Origin: Streblospio benedicti
Taxonomy: Eukaryota; Annelida; Polychaeta; Spionida; Spionidae
Direction of reading: 5' to 3'
Assembly (NCBI GenBank): GCA_019095985.1
Contig: CM032666.1
Location: 61,027,099 to 61,091,098, forward strand
Length of the DNA: 64,000 nucleotides
The notes under the pieces: model-generated
What the model was told of the DNA's origin: nothing
The model's input: only the letters and a program-made list of their open reading frames with translations
The model's database searches: none
Shown: positions 44,067 through 55,839 of the stretch, in pieces
Numbering within the stretch: position 1 is the stretch's first letter
Layout: each line of letters opens with the position of its first letter
Translations under genes and position numbers: made by a program

Positions 44067-46231
44067 TCACCATGTATTGGCTCGAGGACTTGGTGCTGCA
44101 GGAAACTTACTGGGCAGTGCCAAACTCTGCAGTTTATCCTTCATGATCTTCGGATGGCTGCCCAAATACCTAGGTCTTGGTGATCCGGGAGGTTCCGGAG
44201 TGCTACCCGATCCAGACCTTGTGCTTCCCCCATCACCGTCAAGTATCTCAATCTCTTGATCAGTCCTTTCACCCGTAAAACGAAGAGAACCGGACCCGTT
44301 GGACAAATTCAGATGTAGTGAGCCCATGAATGAACCCGTTGAGCTCATCATGTCGTCATCGTTATCCACGGTTAAAGGCTCAAGGTCGACGGTGAGGTCA
44401 TAGCCATTGGCCATCTCCTCAAGCGCTTTGGTCATGGACCGGCTCAGTGGATTCTTCCGCTTCTCCTGTTTCTCCATCTGCCTCACTTCCATCGCCGACC
44501 TTGACCTGGGTGGAGGTACAGGAGCTGTTGGGGACATATCCTCCTCATACGAATATGACATATTTGTCTCATTGGAAAGCTGGCTCGATAGGTTCTTCTC
44601 TATCTGGTCGGCTGCCTCTTCAAACACACTGATTGCAGATAGAACCCGCGCCATTTTGCCCCGCACCATATAGTAAAGTTCGTCTGAGAGAGCCTCGTCA
44701 AATATGTCATGTAAATCCATGAGCGAAGCCTGCCCCCAGCGGTAGATTGTCCGCAACTCTTTGCGACATTTCAGCAATCTCTGCACCACAAGATCCTTAA
44801 TCGACACGCCCTCCTGCAGATACTTGTGTGAGATCAGATTAATCCGCTCTTTGAGAGGGGTTAGAGAGTTTGTTGGAGACACAGAACCCAACCTCTGATT
44901 GCCAAAATCAAAACCACCACCGGCACCGAAAGAACCAGACAACGATGATCCAGACATGATGGAGTCGCGTGGACTGTTCCGGGTGGGACTGTTCCTGCCG
45001 CTGCTGTCTCTGGAGCCATAGTCTCCACCGCCCCCGGAGCGGGGTGATCCCGGGGTGCCGCGGTGGTTTGCGATGATTGGCTGGTGGTTCTGTTCTCGCT
45101 GTAGTGCCTGGAGGAAGAGACGGAGAGGCACCACCACACAGCTGTACCTGGAGATGGACAGAAGAAAGATTAGAAATGTTTGTAATTGTGTTCTGCCACT
45201 ACGGTTGTCAGTACAGTTGCTCGGTGGCCACAGTGCTCCATGATTCTATATTTATTGTCCATTTGGGCCCTCAAGTACACTACTTTCAAACACAGCAAGA
45301 CAGAGCCTCTCATATCAGCTCAAAGAATGTAAAATATATATGGGATGTGGGAAAAATGCCCTAAAATTTGTGGGATGGGGGGGGGGGGCATAAAAATTGA
45401 GGTGTGGGAAATAAGGGCAAAACAAATAATTCAGGGATGTGGGATTTCTTGAACCTTTTTACTCTCCTCCTACTTGTACACATGTTTGTCTATTGAAAAA
45501 TAGAGAGCCATCCTCCTCACTCACCTCTGCTCGACGAAGAGGACGTACTTGTCGCTGTGCTGCTCGTCGAGGGGAAAGATGGCGAACACGGCCCAGCTGC
45601 GCAGCTGCTCCAGCGCTGTCATGCAGAAGTTGAGGGTGGAGATGACACGCTGCTCCCGCGCAACGTACCGCTCCATGCACGTCTCCTCCAGCTTCTCAAA
45701 CTTCTTCTTGCACCTGGAATGAGCAAAAGTAGTAGATAGACCAAAGAGATGATTATTATTGATCACACGCTATTGCTTCTCTAGAGTTGTTGTGCAGAAT
45801 ATGAGTGTGGAGACGACTCCTAGTGCATGTCTCGTCCAGCTTCTCAAAATATTTTTGCACCTGGAATTAGCACAAGTACCAGATAGAATACAGAAGAGAG
45901 AAATACAGTTTGATCACAAGCAATGGCTTCTTCAGCACTGTATACGTAATGCAGATCTTAAGTGTACAGACGACTCCTAGTGCATGTCTCATGCAGAATT
46001 TCAAACTTCGGGGACAACTCACCTCATAATGAGGTCGATGTTGGGGTGGTGTGGGTGGACAACTCACCTTTTGATGAGGTCGATGTTTGGGTGGGTGGGG
46101 TTGATGACCCGCTGCTGCTGCTGTTCCTGCAGCTGCTGCAGCTCCTGCTGCAGCTGGTGCTGGATGTGCTGCTTGGCCGCGCTGTTGCTGGTCATGCTGA
46201 TGGGGCGGGGGGAACGGGCAGAGCCGGGCAT
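44067..46231 (-). CDS. Conserved-looking 477-residue protein, not identified
   Basis: Three coding exons on the minus strand, 46231-46068, 45713-45525 and 45147-44067, all joined in phase 2 at AG/G junctions, give 477 residues. An in-frame stop lies three codons before the chosen ATG. Residues 1-20 are basic and Ser/Pro-rich; 21-42 form a glutamine/leucine coiled coil (HQLQQELQQLQEQQQQ). A folded, mainly helical region follows (NPTHPNIDLIKRCKKKFEKL ... ALEQLRSWAVFAIFPLDEQ ... YSCVVVPLRLFLQALQ), then a Gly/Ser/Arg-rich linker with SPR and SPT motifs fit for proline-directed phosphorylation, a second helical region (about 215-310; LKERINLISHKYLQEGVSIK, YRWGQASLMDLHDIFDEAL), and a long disordered tail with a PPPRSR segment that could bind SH3 domains. 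It looks like a cytoplasmic scaffold, but I cannot name the family. Confidence 0.85.
45330..45450. repeat. G-run minisatellite in intron 2 of the 477-residue gene
   Basis: Repeated phrases GGGATGTGGGAAAAATG, GTGGGATGGGG and GGTGTGGGAAATAAGGG around a 12-base G run. Similar in style to interiors of other inverted-repeat elements here. Confidence 0.5.
45735..46057 (-). pseudogene. Decayed partial copies of exons 1 and 2 in intron 1
   Basis: The block 45757-45893 repeats the acceptor side of exon 2: the acceptor context and coding text (reverse of CAGCTTCTCAAAATATTTTT and TGCACCTGGAAT) match 45640-45735 with substitutions and a deletion. A second, more worn copy lies at 45905-46005. Directly beside it, 46012-46054 repeats the donor end of exon 1 (46056-46098), including the GGTGAGTTGTCC donor. 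These copies contain in-frame damage and are not proposed to be used, though their splice sites look partly intact. Confidence 0.7.
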
Positions 46232-46900
46232 CACACATCATCACCACGGCCTACCTGGAGGGAGGAAGAATAGACACCTTTAGCTTCGATTTAATCATAT
46301 GAGCATGCTTATGCATATCCCAATATTGTCATCCGCGTGTTTTTGTTGCTAGTGGTGGTGTGTGGGCATCAAACATCATTCGTCAACTCGGACTTCCTGA
46401 AGATGGGAAGAATAGACACTTACATGTAGTTACACTTTGATCATATGATTTGTTTTTCACGATTGTTTATTGAACTCTCTGCTTATCTAAATCAATACCA
46501 CGGACTACCTGGAATGCAGAAGAATATATACTTTTAGTAATGTTTTGATCCTATGATTTGCGTTTCATGCTTGTTTATTGAACTTTTTGCATATCTAAAT
46601 CCTGTCCTCCACGAGGTTTGTTGCTGGTTCGTGGTGTGTGGGTATCACACCTCATCAGCATGGGGTTCTGGAGTCTAAAAATTTACAGATTTTTAGTTAT
46701 AATTTGATCAACTTGATCAATTTGTGCATTCAATTCTGACAATCTGTCTTGTCCATATGAAGCATGCTCTTTTTTAGAGTCCCCCTCGTCTTTCTGCTGT
46801 TGGTCATGTTGCAACAGGGGCTACGCACGACCAATGTGGGCATCGAATATCAATACTGGCTACCTGAAAAGGCAACAGATTGCAGGGGAAAGCCATACTT
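46232..46900. repeat. Serial degenerate repeats at the 5' end of the 477-residue gene
   Basis: Phrases from the exon 1 start region (GTTGCTGGTCATGCTGATGG ... GGCATCACACATCATCA ... CCTACCTGGAGGGAGGAAGA) recur in worn form near 46345-46420, 46505-46690 and 46795-46880, for example GGTGTGTGGGCATCAAACAT and TGTGGGTATCACACCTCATC. The unit is about 200-260 bases. The region would be 5' untranslated or promoter sequence. Confidence 0.6.
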
Positions 46901-47112
46901 ATTCATGTTTTACACTTAATTAAGGGCTACGCAGAGTGAACACAATTAGTTATAATGCCCTATCTAGAGTCTACATCAATATAAAACTCATCATCATCAA
47001 TTATTATTATTCAAATTTTCATGTACGTGTAATTAATTTAAAATGGGGTTATATTCCATATATGTACATTATCATTGGTCCACTTTAAATCATTTGCAAG
47101 AATAGATATGAA

Positions 47113-47350
47113 TAGCATTTGTTGTGGATTCACCAGAATTTAAAAACAGTCCGCAGACGTCAAAAAGCTGTCTATTCCAAACTAATTTCACAAGTGATCA
47201 GATTTCACCCACAATGCTATCTCTTTGTCATCTGTCCAAGGCGCCTCTTTCCATAGGCACAAATCGTCTGCTACAAAGAAAGCAGAATACAGACAACTAA
47301 CGTGTCAATACCACGTATTATGATCTAATTGCTGTGTTGGAAAGTAAGTA
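47113..47350. repeat. Left arm of a 2.9-kb inverted repeat
   Basis: About 240 bases, including CAAACTAATTTCACAAGTGA, AGATTTCACCCACAATGCTA and GCACAAATCGTCTGC, match 49813-50055 in reverse complement with about 10% differences. The arms face each other across about 2.46 kb. Confidence 0.8.
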
Positions 47351-48104
47351 AACCGAAGTTCAAAGTTTGTTTAATCTCTGACAAAGATTCATGAATGAAT
47401 GATTTTAGATCATGCTGCCGATCGTGCACCAGGTACAGTTGATTCAACCAAGTTTATTGCTAAGTCAAATTGATGAGTTAGAAATCTGATGTTCGATATT
47501 TCTTTTTTCAAGGCGTTATTCATGTCTATTTTTTAAACTAGTAATGTGAAATCTTTTCAGGAAAAGCTTAGCTATAGCTTTTGGTCAAGTTACATGTCCT
47601 CTGTCTTCAGATTCTATTTATCATGAGGTCATGCATTGTCTGACAACATCCTGGGATCCAACATTCTCATACCACGATCTCATGATAAAAGGCTCTGTTG
47701 ACAAAGGTCATGTGACCTGACCGAAAGCTACAGGTGAGCTTTTTCCAAACTATCTGTTCAAAGTGACGGTTTACATGGCCCATACTCTTACGTTGAACAT
47801 GTTTTTAGTGCAAGCTCAGCTGAAGCTTTCGGTCATTCAGGCAAGCTTTCACTCAAAACAAGTTCATGTAATAGTTTAACACAAGAGTATGAATGAAAAC
47901 ATGAACAAATGAAAATCCAACATAGCTTAATGGTATAGTAGTAATGAATAAGTTTCAATAAGTATCATGATACAGGAGCTTTTGAAACGCCATATATAGA
48001 CAACCTTTCCCCACCCCAGTCTACTGTGGTACCACAGTCAAACTCCACGGTGTTTGCAACCCATCAAATCAAACTAATTTGCATATTTGTATTTGAAAGT
48101 TACG

Positions 48105-48240
48105 CAGGAATCGTAAGCATCTAAGAGACATATTACCACAACCTGTCTCTGTTCCTGATCATGAATCTACCAATGCTGTAGACATCGGCACCAAGGAAAG
48201 CAGTACTGGGGGTGGTTCTGATGGACAGGGCGGCAACAAA
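48105..48240 (+). mobile_element. Possible Ty3/Gypsy pol C-terminal remnant
   Basis: A short open stretch reads RNRKHLRDILPQPVSVPDHE and continues with Ser/Gly/Thr-rich text. 'RRNRKHLR' followed by a Pro-rich, low-complexity tail is common at the end of Ty3/Gypsy integrases in invertebrates. No other part of such an element is visible nearby. The call is weak because the diagnostic part is only about 10 residues. Treated as a fossil scrap. Confidence 0.35.
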
Positions 48241-48659
48241 GTGCTTGCATACATCTCTTTAAGATATCCGAACTGGGGGCTTTCTCATTATTTTAAAGAC
48301 TTTCTATTGCTTAAATGTATAGGTAAGGATGTGATTACCTAAATTTTGGTTGCGTGCTTTTCTCACAACAATCCACAGTCTACTATCCAGTAATATCTAT
48401 AGTTTTCTCGCGCTGTACCCTACTCTAGTCATATTCAAAAATGATTCCATCATTTTTAGACAGATAAAGTATCTGTATTCTTTCTAATGCTACAATAACC
48501 ATTTAATCGTCACATATTGAGCTGAATCTGAAGTAAAAGTCTTATGGAACATACATATAAATATCCCAACATTACGCATCAATATCCCGTTCACAAATCC
48601 AGGTTAGTACAAAATAGGTTCCATAATAATCCTGCTATTGTCAAATATTTAAAATAAAC

Positions 48660-48889
48660 TTAATTTGCTGTATAACCTGGTCTGTTGTCAAGTACGTGGA
48701 CAACCCATCTAAATTCATTGGCTGCTCCATGTCTATTTGTTAACTCTTGGACACGAGAATTGTGATCAAGGGCTTTAATAGGCCTGTGTACCCAGACTTC
48801 AAATAAGAACTGGAAATTTTGTTTGGCTTTAACTTTATTCACAGCAAATGACACGGATTGTCCGTTTAGTTCGTTAACATATCTGTGGA
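48660..48889 (-). CDS. Orphan terminal exon, protein not recognised
   Basis: On the minus strand a good acceptor (CATTCTGTCTTCCAG) is followed by 76 open codons and a TAA. The peptide starts HRYVNELNGQSVSFAVNKVK and contains FQFLFEVWVHRPIKALDHNS and ANEFRWVVHVLDNRPGYTAN at the end. The alternating hydrophobic pattern (FQFLFEVWV, FRWVVHVL) suggests beta strands of a folded domain and the composition is not low-complexity, so it reads like real protein. No upstream exon was found between here and 50 kb. It lies inside the inverted repeat 47113-50055, so it could be an exon of a mobile or duplicated gene. It does not match a family I know. Confidence 0.35.
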
Positions 48890-49633
48890 CTGGAAGACAG
48901 AATGAAATAAAAAGGCTCCTAAATGAAGTCTAAAAATACGTCCTTGTCGCATTTGAATAGTACTAATGTTCAGTAGCTTTTAAAATTGTATGAGTGTTTC
49001 CCAAGATTGCTTGTGCATAAATTATCTAACTCGCACAGCTCACACAATAATAAAAATCACTAGCAGCTATAGTTTTTTTTGGAAAGGGGGCTGGTGTACC
49101 CAGGGGATATCATGGCTCGGTGGCGTATATGCCAAAAAGCAGCACGAAAATGAAATATTTTGATGGGAAAAGGTGACGCGCATGCCCCCTCCCCGCGCCC
49201 CCGAGATTTGGCTATGAAAAAGATCCACACATTTGGCAAAACTGAAAGACATAAGACCATTCAGGTCCACAAGACCGCTACTCTAATTGGCTCGGTGTCA
49301 AGCTTGTGACATGTGCACGACCCTGACAGAACTTGGGATGCTTAGAACAATGCACGTTCCTCGTTGTATTAGTGGCAGACTGTAACGGTGACTAGTCCCG
49401 ACCCTAGAATTGGCTCCAACCCACACCAACTTACATTCAATCTAACAATCTTTAAAAGGCTTAAAAACAACCGTGTCGCTGTGTCACTACTAGCCCATAT
49501 GGAGACCTCAATATGGAGCCCTCAGGGCAAAGACTCAGTTTGACACAAGCAAATTGATTTTCTAAGTGCTACGATCATGCCATGCGAGAGAGTTCTGGTT
49601 ACTTTCTATCCAATACAGCGGTTTAGATCAAAA

Positions 49634-49813
49634 TACAGTAGAACCTCTTTACTAAGACACCCCAAGGGATTGTCCTTTTGTAGTCTCATTAAAGAGGTCA
49701 TCCCATTTTGAAGGTTTGTGACGGTCTCCACGAATGCTTGGGACCACGAAGAATGGTCTTATTATAGAGATGTTCTCTTCATAGAGGTGATCTGAAGTGG
49801 AGATTCTACTGTA
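49634..49813. mobile_element. TA-flanked MITE of the GGTGGTCTC family, complete copy
   Basis: TACAGTAGAACCTC at the left is mirrored by GAGATTCTACTGTA at the right, with TA at both borders as in Tc1/mariner-type insertions. The interior repeats phrases like TCTCATTAAAGAGGTCATCC, AATGGTCTTATTATAGAGAT and ATAGAGGTGATCTGAAG about every 40 bases. 180 bases. A worn direct repeat of about 37 bases lies on each side (49598-49633 and 49814-49848). Confidence 0.75.
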
Positions 49814-50055
49814 CTTACTTTCCAACACAGCGATTAGATCATAATACTCGGTATTGACACGTTAGTTGTCTGTATTCTGCCTTTTTTGTGGCAGACGATT
49901 TGTGCCTACGGAAAGAGTCGCCTTGGACAGATGACAAATAGATAGCATTGTGGGTGAAATCTGATCACTTGTGAAATTAGTTTGGAATAAACAGATTTTT
50001 GACGTCTGTTGATTGTTGACTGAATTCTGGTGAATCCAAAACAAATGCTTTTCAT
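49813..50055. repeat. Right arm of the 2.9-kb inverted repeat
   Basis: Reverse-complement partner of 47113-47350. Its inner edge abuts the MITE at 49634-49813. Confidence 0.8.
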
Positions 50056-51220
50056 ATTCATTCATACATATGATTTATTGAGCAAATATTCAAGGTTTTA
50101 TTTCATGTTTCATTTTTTTCAACTTACTCTGCCATTATATGTTGGCTTTACCATAGTAATTCTTATCGTATATATATAATTTGACACTTTCATATCGGCT
50201 ACGGAAAATATAATCACTCTAAATGTCAATTTGTATTAATTAAGCGAATGGATAGTCGTCGGACACAAGCCTTTAGATATAAAAATATCACGTATTGAGT
50301 ACAAATATTGTATTTTATTTATCGCACATAGTGTTATAATATTATTAGCCTACTATTCTATTACTATGCATACACAATTGTAACCTTCACACAGAGTACT
50401 TTAGTTCTGATATCCACAACAAGTGAAAATAACTTCTGAAAAGTGAGCATCCTACGTTGTGCCCTCCAGGGTGGGCTATTGTTACGGCGTGTGCAATTCA
50501 TGAAAATCCGCAATCCGTCAGTTCGAAGGAGCATGGTACCCTTGTCAGGGTTATCAAACTGTTATAGAGCATGATAGCTCAAGAAATTACATGCCAATAT
50601 GTGATGAATATTAAAATATGTATGTTTTTGTACTTCCTAGGCCATGAACTTGGGGTTTACTAGCCTAATATCCATCCTCAACTTTCATAATCGTCCCGTC
50701 AAACACACCATGCAGAGTTAAGTTCCTAGTTTCATTGTGGTTTGTTCTAAATAAGTTAAGTCCACATATGAAATAACTTTGCACACACAGATAATGGACT
50801 ACCCCTTGAAGCCAGGGAGATCTCTGTATATAAAAATCATGGTAAGTAAAGGTATTCCAAAGTTGCCAGTTGTGTTAATAAGATTTACATGTAGGCATTT
50901 GGGATCATATCAATTCTGAGTGTTGATCAACTTTCTGCTATGTTTGTTCCAACTAAACACTGTCCTTGTTTCTTGTAAAGCCGATAAACACTTTCCATAT
51001 AATAATGAGAACATTGCTATCTAATATATATGTTGTTTAACTGGCTAAGATTTCTAAATAGCAAGAGTTTCATTGATAGAGTGTGTGCAATCTTGCATTG
51101 TTATAGTGTGTGTACTGTGAGGCAAATACTGTGCAACCTCCAATCAAGACATAGCCTGTGTTCTCAGATAGTGTGCAAGCTCAAATTAAGACCACCACTT
51201 TCAAAAGAGCTCATCTATAA
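50056..51220. other. Intergenic, no gene seen
   Basis: AT-rich DNA without exon-like frames, arrays or RNA genes that I can support. Confidence 0.45.
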
Positions 51221-51223
51221 TAA

Positions 51224-51500
51224 TACAGTAGAGCTTCTCTATAAGACCACTCGAGGGCTGCCCACAACAGAGAGGTGGTTTCTTTATGGGGGTTCATGGT
51301 TGGTCTCTTTATGGAGGTTTAAGGCCGAGAAAATGGTCTCATTATAGAGATGGTCTTCATTTGAAGTTCTACTGAATCATTCAAAATGCTAAAATCTCCA
51401 CGAGGAGACCACTGTGAACCTCCACAAATACACCACCATAAACCTCCATAAAAAAGACCACCTTCATAAATAGACCACCATAGTCCTCCACAAAAGACCT
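51224..51500. mobile_element. GGTGGTCTC-family MITE plus adjoining fragment
   Basis: Left end TACAGTAGAGCTTCTC and right end GAAGTTCTACTGAA bound a copy to about 51374. A second fragment in the other orientation follows at 51405-51500 (GAGACCACTGTGAACCTCCA and AAAGACCACCTTCATAAATA). Confidence 0.65.
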
Positions 51501-52021
51501 ACTCTTCTATTCAAACTTTTTGAAACAAGCACCCCTGCCGGGTAGCCTTATTCAGAGAAGGTTCATCGTATTTCACATTTATGCACTCCGAGAGTTCTTT
51601 GTATCTTTTCAACCATTTGTAAACAATGAAGTGAGCATCAAATGTCTCTCAATATCAATATAACCACGTGCAACTGTGCATATGAACTGAACTAGAAGAA
51701 GCCATAAAAAGGTTCAACACTAAAAGACTCAACTTTTAGAAGACAGTTCATTAAATCCTGACAGCTATACACAAATATCAAAAGCACCTCAAAACACTGT
51801 CAATTCAAGTCCAATCAAACTTTTAATAGCTCCATTCTTCCTTCATTAATAATCTGTAGGTTTATCACAACAGCCCACATATAGGATTTGGCTCCTTATA
51901 GAAATTAGTTGCACGAGCTTAACCTTTCCTCTGGGGTCAAGCTCTCTTATCTGTGCAAGTAAACTACACTATAACTTCTCGATGAGACCATCCTACAAGG
52001 AACTGGTCTTAAAAACAAATG

Positions 52022-52223
52022 TACAGTAAAACCACTTCATTGACCCCGCCAGGGGACCAAACTTAATAGAGAAGTGGTTCTATTATGGAGGTTTTCGCTG
52101 GACTCTTTACTAAGAGTTGGGATCACGAAACACTGTCTCACTATTGATGTGGTCTCTGATCTTATTATAGAGGTGGTCGATACTCATTGCTAAAGCTGTG
52201 GTCTGTATTGGAGTCCTACTGTA
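52022..52223. mobile_element. GGTGGTCTC-family MITE, complete copy
   Basis: Ends TACAGTAAAACCAC and GGAGTCCTACTGTA with TA borders; 202 bases. Interior has AGAGAAGTGGTTCTATTATG and TTATTATAGAGGTGGTC. Confidence 0.7.
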
Positions 52224-53904
52224 CATAAATATAGATATATTCCCCATCCATTCTTACCTGTGGGAATGATATCTTATGACCCATGAATAATGGTCTTCAC
52301 CTATATTTATGGCATTCTTGATCCAAACAATATTTGCATACTTAATATCGCACGTTAAAGTGATCCACTTGCGTTTTTGCGCGTCTTGAACCTGAATGCA
52401 CTTTTGGGATAAGAGGTCACTACTGTGAGGGATTTTTTGCCATTCTTATTCATTCCTCACTCGGTTATCTGTGTCACTTATAAATGCCACAGTCAAAATC
52501 CATACTGGTGCCTGCAGCCAATCGGAACAGCTCATTTGCATAATTGTGGCAGAATTTGAAAAAATGTATTCAACCCCTTCATGCCCCCTCAATGTTTCAC
52601 TCTGATTATTATTTTTATTGTGTATATGGTATCTACGCAAGCCTTTGCACGTACAAAACCTAAGAAATCCTGTGGGCGCCGGCCCTTACCCTATATCTGA
52701 AAACCTGGATCTGTCGGTGTTACTGCATGTTTGTGATAAGATGTCACTAATGCAATAGAACAATGAAATTCCCATTCCTTTCTTATGTTAGCAATATAAT
52801 AATGTAATTGTATTTAACATTATAGATAATTTTGCATTGATTTTAGAGGATTCATTCTTCAAGTTTATAAGGATATGTCATGGAAACTTGAAGGATGTGT
52901 CCTCTAATGTTGATGATTAAACCCATGAACATATGATGACAATATATCTAAAATGGCAATGCTTACATTCATGTCCATGACATATGACAATATGTCTATA
53001 ACCCTGGATGTATATAACAAAATCACAATATTCACAATGTCAGCTGATGTTATGACTAGAATAGTGCATGATTCAATAACAATCTTTCTATACCTGATTA
53101 TTTTTCCACTGGATTAAGTACACCAACATGTGTAACATAATTAATTGCATGGAAAAATTTAGTCCAAATATCGTTAGTGTCACTATTATTAACCAACATG
53201 TATATATTTAGCTATATATCATAATGTATAGCATATCATAGTGTACTTCATGGCAAAACAGAGTCAAATTATCCTTCGAGAGTCACTGCTATTCCACACC
53301 CATTTGACTAATCATGTTAATTTATATATTACATAGCCAATACATAGAATAGTCAAACTATCTTGTATAGAGAGTCACTACTACTAACATGTATTCTATC
53401 CCACTACACCCTGTTGATATTTTAATGGTGACTTCACGCGTTCGCTAGTTAAACATTTCAGCTGCGACAGTCACAATAGAAAACAGTGGCGGACCACCAA
53501 ATACGTGAATATAAGCAGCCATTGTTGTCACTTTTTTCACACATGGTTTCACCAACATTTTCGCTAACTGTCTTCGCATGATAGAATCCGCAAAAAAACC
53601 TAGCCTCCTTTCCCCAGCATATGGCAAACATAGCTTCAGAAATACATTGGGTGCAAGTAGGCTTTTTTCTCTTCTATATGTAGGGCCCTACATGGAATCT
53701 GAAAATAAGTCCGGTGTCCATTATTTAAGTTTCAAATCCACCTTTTAATATGATGTACGCAAAGAAGAAATGCCCGTGTGTCCATTTAATTGATACACGT
53801 ATTTTCAAGGTGTCACTTTTTACCCATGTAGTAACCTTGCTTATAATAATCCCATTTTAAATACCTTTACCAAATACTAATAGAAGTCCAATGTCGCATA
53901 TAGA

Positions 53905-54055
53905 GTAGACACTCCCACGAAGACCACCTCCATGATAGGAGCAGCTCTATATTAGGACCATTTCTCGCAGACCCTAACCATTATAAAGAGACCACCTCTC
54001 TATTGAGACCATTTACTGTCAGTCCCTGACGTGGTCTTAATAAAGAGTTTCTACC
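53905..54055. mobile_element. GGTGGTCTC-family MITE, worn copy
   Basis: Contains AAGACCACCTCCATGATAGG and AGACCACCTCTCTATTGAGA, the family phrases in reverse orientation. Inverted ends are diverged. Confidence 0.6.
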
Positions 54056-54224
54056 ATACGGGCATTTTTCATCTTGGCTTCAGAGATACATTGGGTCAGG
54101 TGCCATAGAATTTTCTATATCGTACATATTCTTTTTTCCTTTCTGTTTCATGGATTTAACAAGTATATGGAAAAAAATTGACCTCACGGATACACTCGGT
54201 ACCACAGCCATAGTTTTTCTATGT

Positions 54225-54392
54225 ACAGTGGAGGCTCTCAATTGAGACCACTCTGGGGATTGGCCACAACTTGTCTCAATCTTTACAGTTTCGCGGTGGT
54301 CTCTTTATGTAAGTTTGGGACAGGGGAATATGGTCTTATAATAGATGTGGTCTTTTGTTATAGAGTCAGTCTTAATTAGAGGCTCTACCATA
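54225..54392. mobile_element. GGTGGTCTC-family MITE, complete copy
   Basis: Ends TACAGTGGAGGCTC and GAGGCTCTACCATA are nearly inverted; interior CGGTGGTCTCTTTATGTAAG and TGGTCTTATAATAGATGTGG. 168 bases. Confidence 0.65.
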
Positions 54393-55839
54393 ACTCACAT
54401 TTTTTGTCATTGCCCAATATGTTTGGAAATCCATGTGACATATGCATATTATAAAAGCATTTTTAGTTAAACTATATATAAGTGCATTGCTGTTTTGTTG
54501 TATTCCACATTCACTTTGCCTTAGTGGCTTTTGTGGTTTTGAAGAATTTGCCCAGCCACAGCTCCAAAGATACACTGGGTTGATTTTCACCTCACTTTGG
54601 TCTGTGTGAGATAGTTGTTTAAAATAATGCACGTTCGTAGCTATTAACATGAAGAGTTGCAACCCCAGATAAATACAAGCTCATATTTTGGATCCTAATA
54701 TGCAAAAGAGCTTGCGTTTGAATGGACGAATTCAGGGACTAGGAACTCCTATAAAATTCAGCTCTGAAATCAGGTACGTGAACGTCTATGAAAAACAGTT
54801 CTGAAAGATGTTGATCTTTTATTTCTGTATTGTTCCTCTCCACTGAGGGTAATATGTAATACATAACATAATGAGCCATATAACATTGTAAATGGTATCA
54901 ACACATCCAATCTAAATGATCAATAGACATGTAAACTGAAAGTTTGTATATCACACGTATGTATGCCATTTATGTACTTGAATAATTAATAAGTTATGCA
55001 TATATTCAGTATTACAGCAGAATCATAGTCAGAAACAAAACTACTAAAAGTATTCTATTGTTTATAATAATACGAAAGAATACCACAGAACAGGAAACTA
55101 ACTGCATTGATATACCCCAATACCCAGTTAAATACGTTCTTCCCACAAAAGTGTCCATTTTACAGGGTTGTCAAATAATAGAGGTTCTAGAACACATTAC
55201 GTAGAATGTACCCGAAATGAACGTTAAAACGCAACAGAGCATACAACGCACTCTCTCTTTTATGCCATTATTTACTCAGAACTTTTATGGCAGCCAACTT
55301 TCTCGAGTGTACACGAAAATAACAGCGCCCTATTAATAATCAAAAGTGTCAACAAGCACCATAAAAGATTCCCAGACAACAATAGCGTCCAAGATTTGAT
55401 CCTTTAAACTTTTTACGCAGTTTAAAAATGCATGCGCGCTCCATTCTTATAATATGAAGTTATTACTTTATTATCCTTACCTATATAATTTTCGTCTGCT
55501 TACATAACACAAAACCCTCCTACGTATCCTGTTTGAATCATTTAAAACAGTCGCCTATCCTGTGTTCAGTCTGTCCTTGGATAGCATTGAAGTCTGGCTA
55601 TTTCACTACACTGCGGTGGTCTCTGTATAGTCCGTTACAAACAATGACAGACCACCTGGCTATTAAAGTCATATGACTTTCTAGTCTACATAATGGCAAT
55701 TGATCAAACGCCTACAGTGAAACTTTTCTATACTGATTACATTGGCTGTTCAAAAGTAAAGTTAATTATTCTCCTGCGTTATAATTATCTCACAGATTTA
55801 TGGCCACGCTAGTAAAGTTTGTTTTGGCATTAAGAATTA

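Noticed and set aside
43924-44259. Plus-strand frame opposite the end of the 477-residue gene
   Set aside because: Antisense shadow of exon 3 of the minus-strand gene.
47560-47860. Inverted GAAAGCTT-containing phrases as a regulatory palindrome
   Set aside because: Short, imperfect and without conserved spacing; chance in AT-rich DNA is likely.
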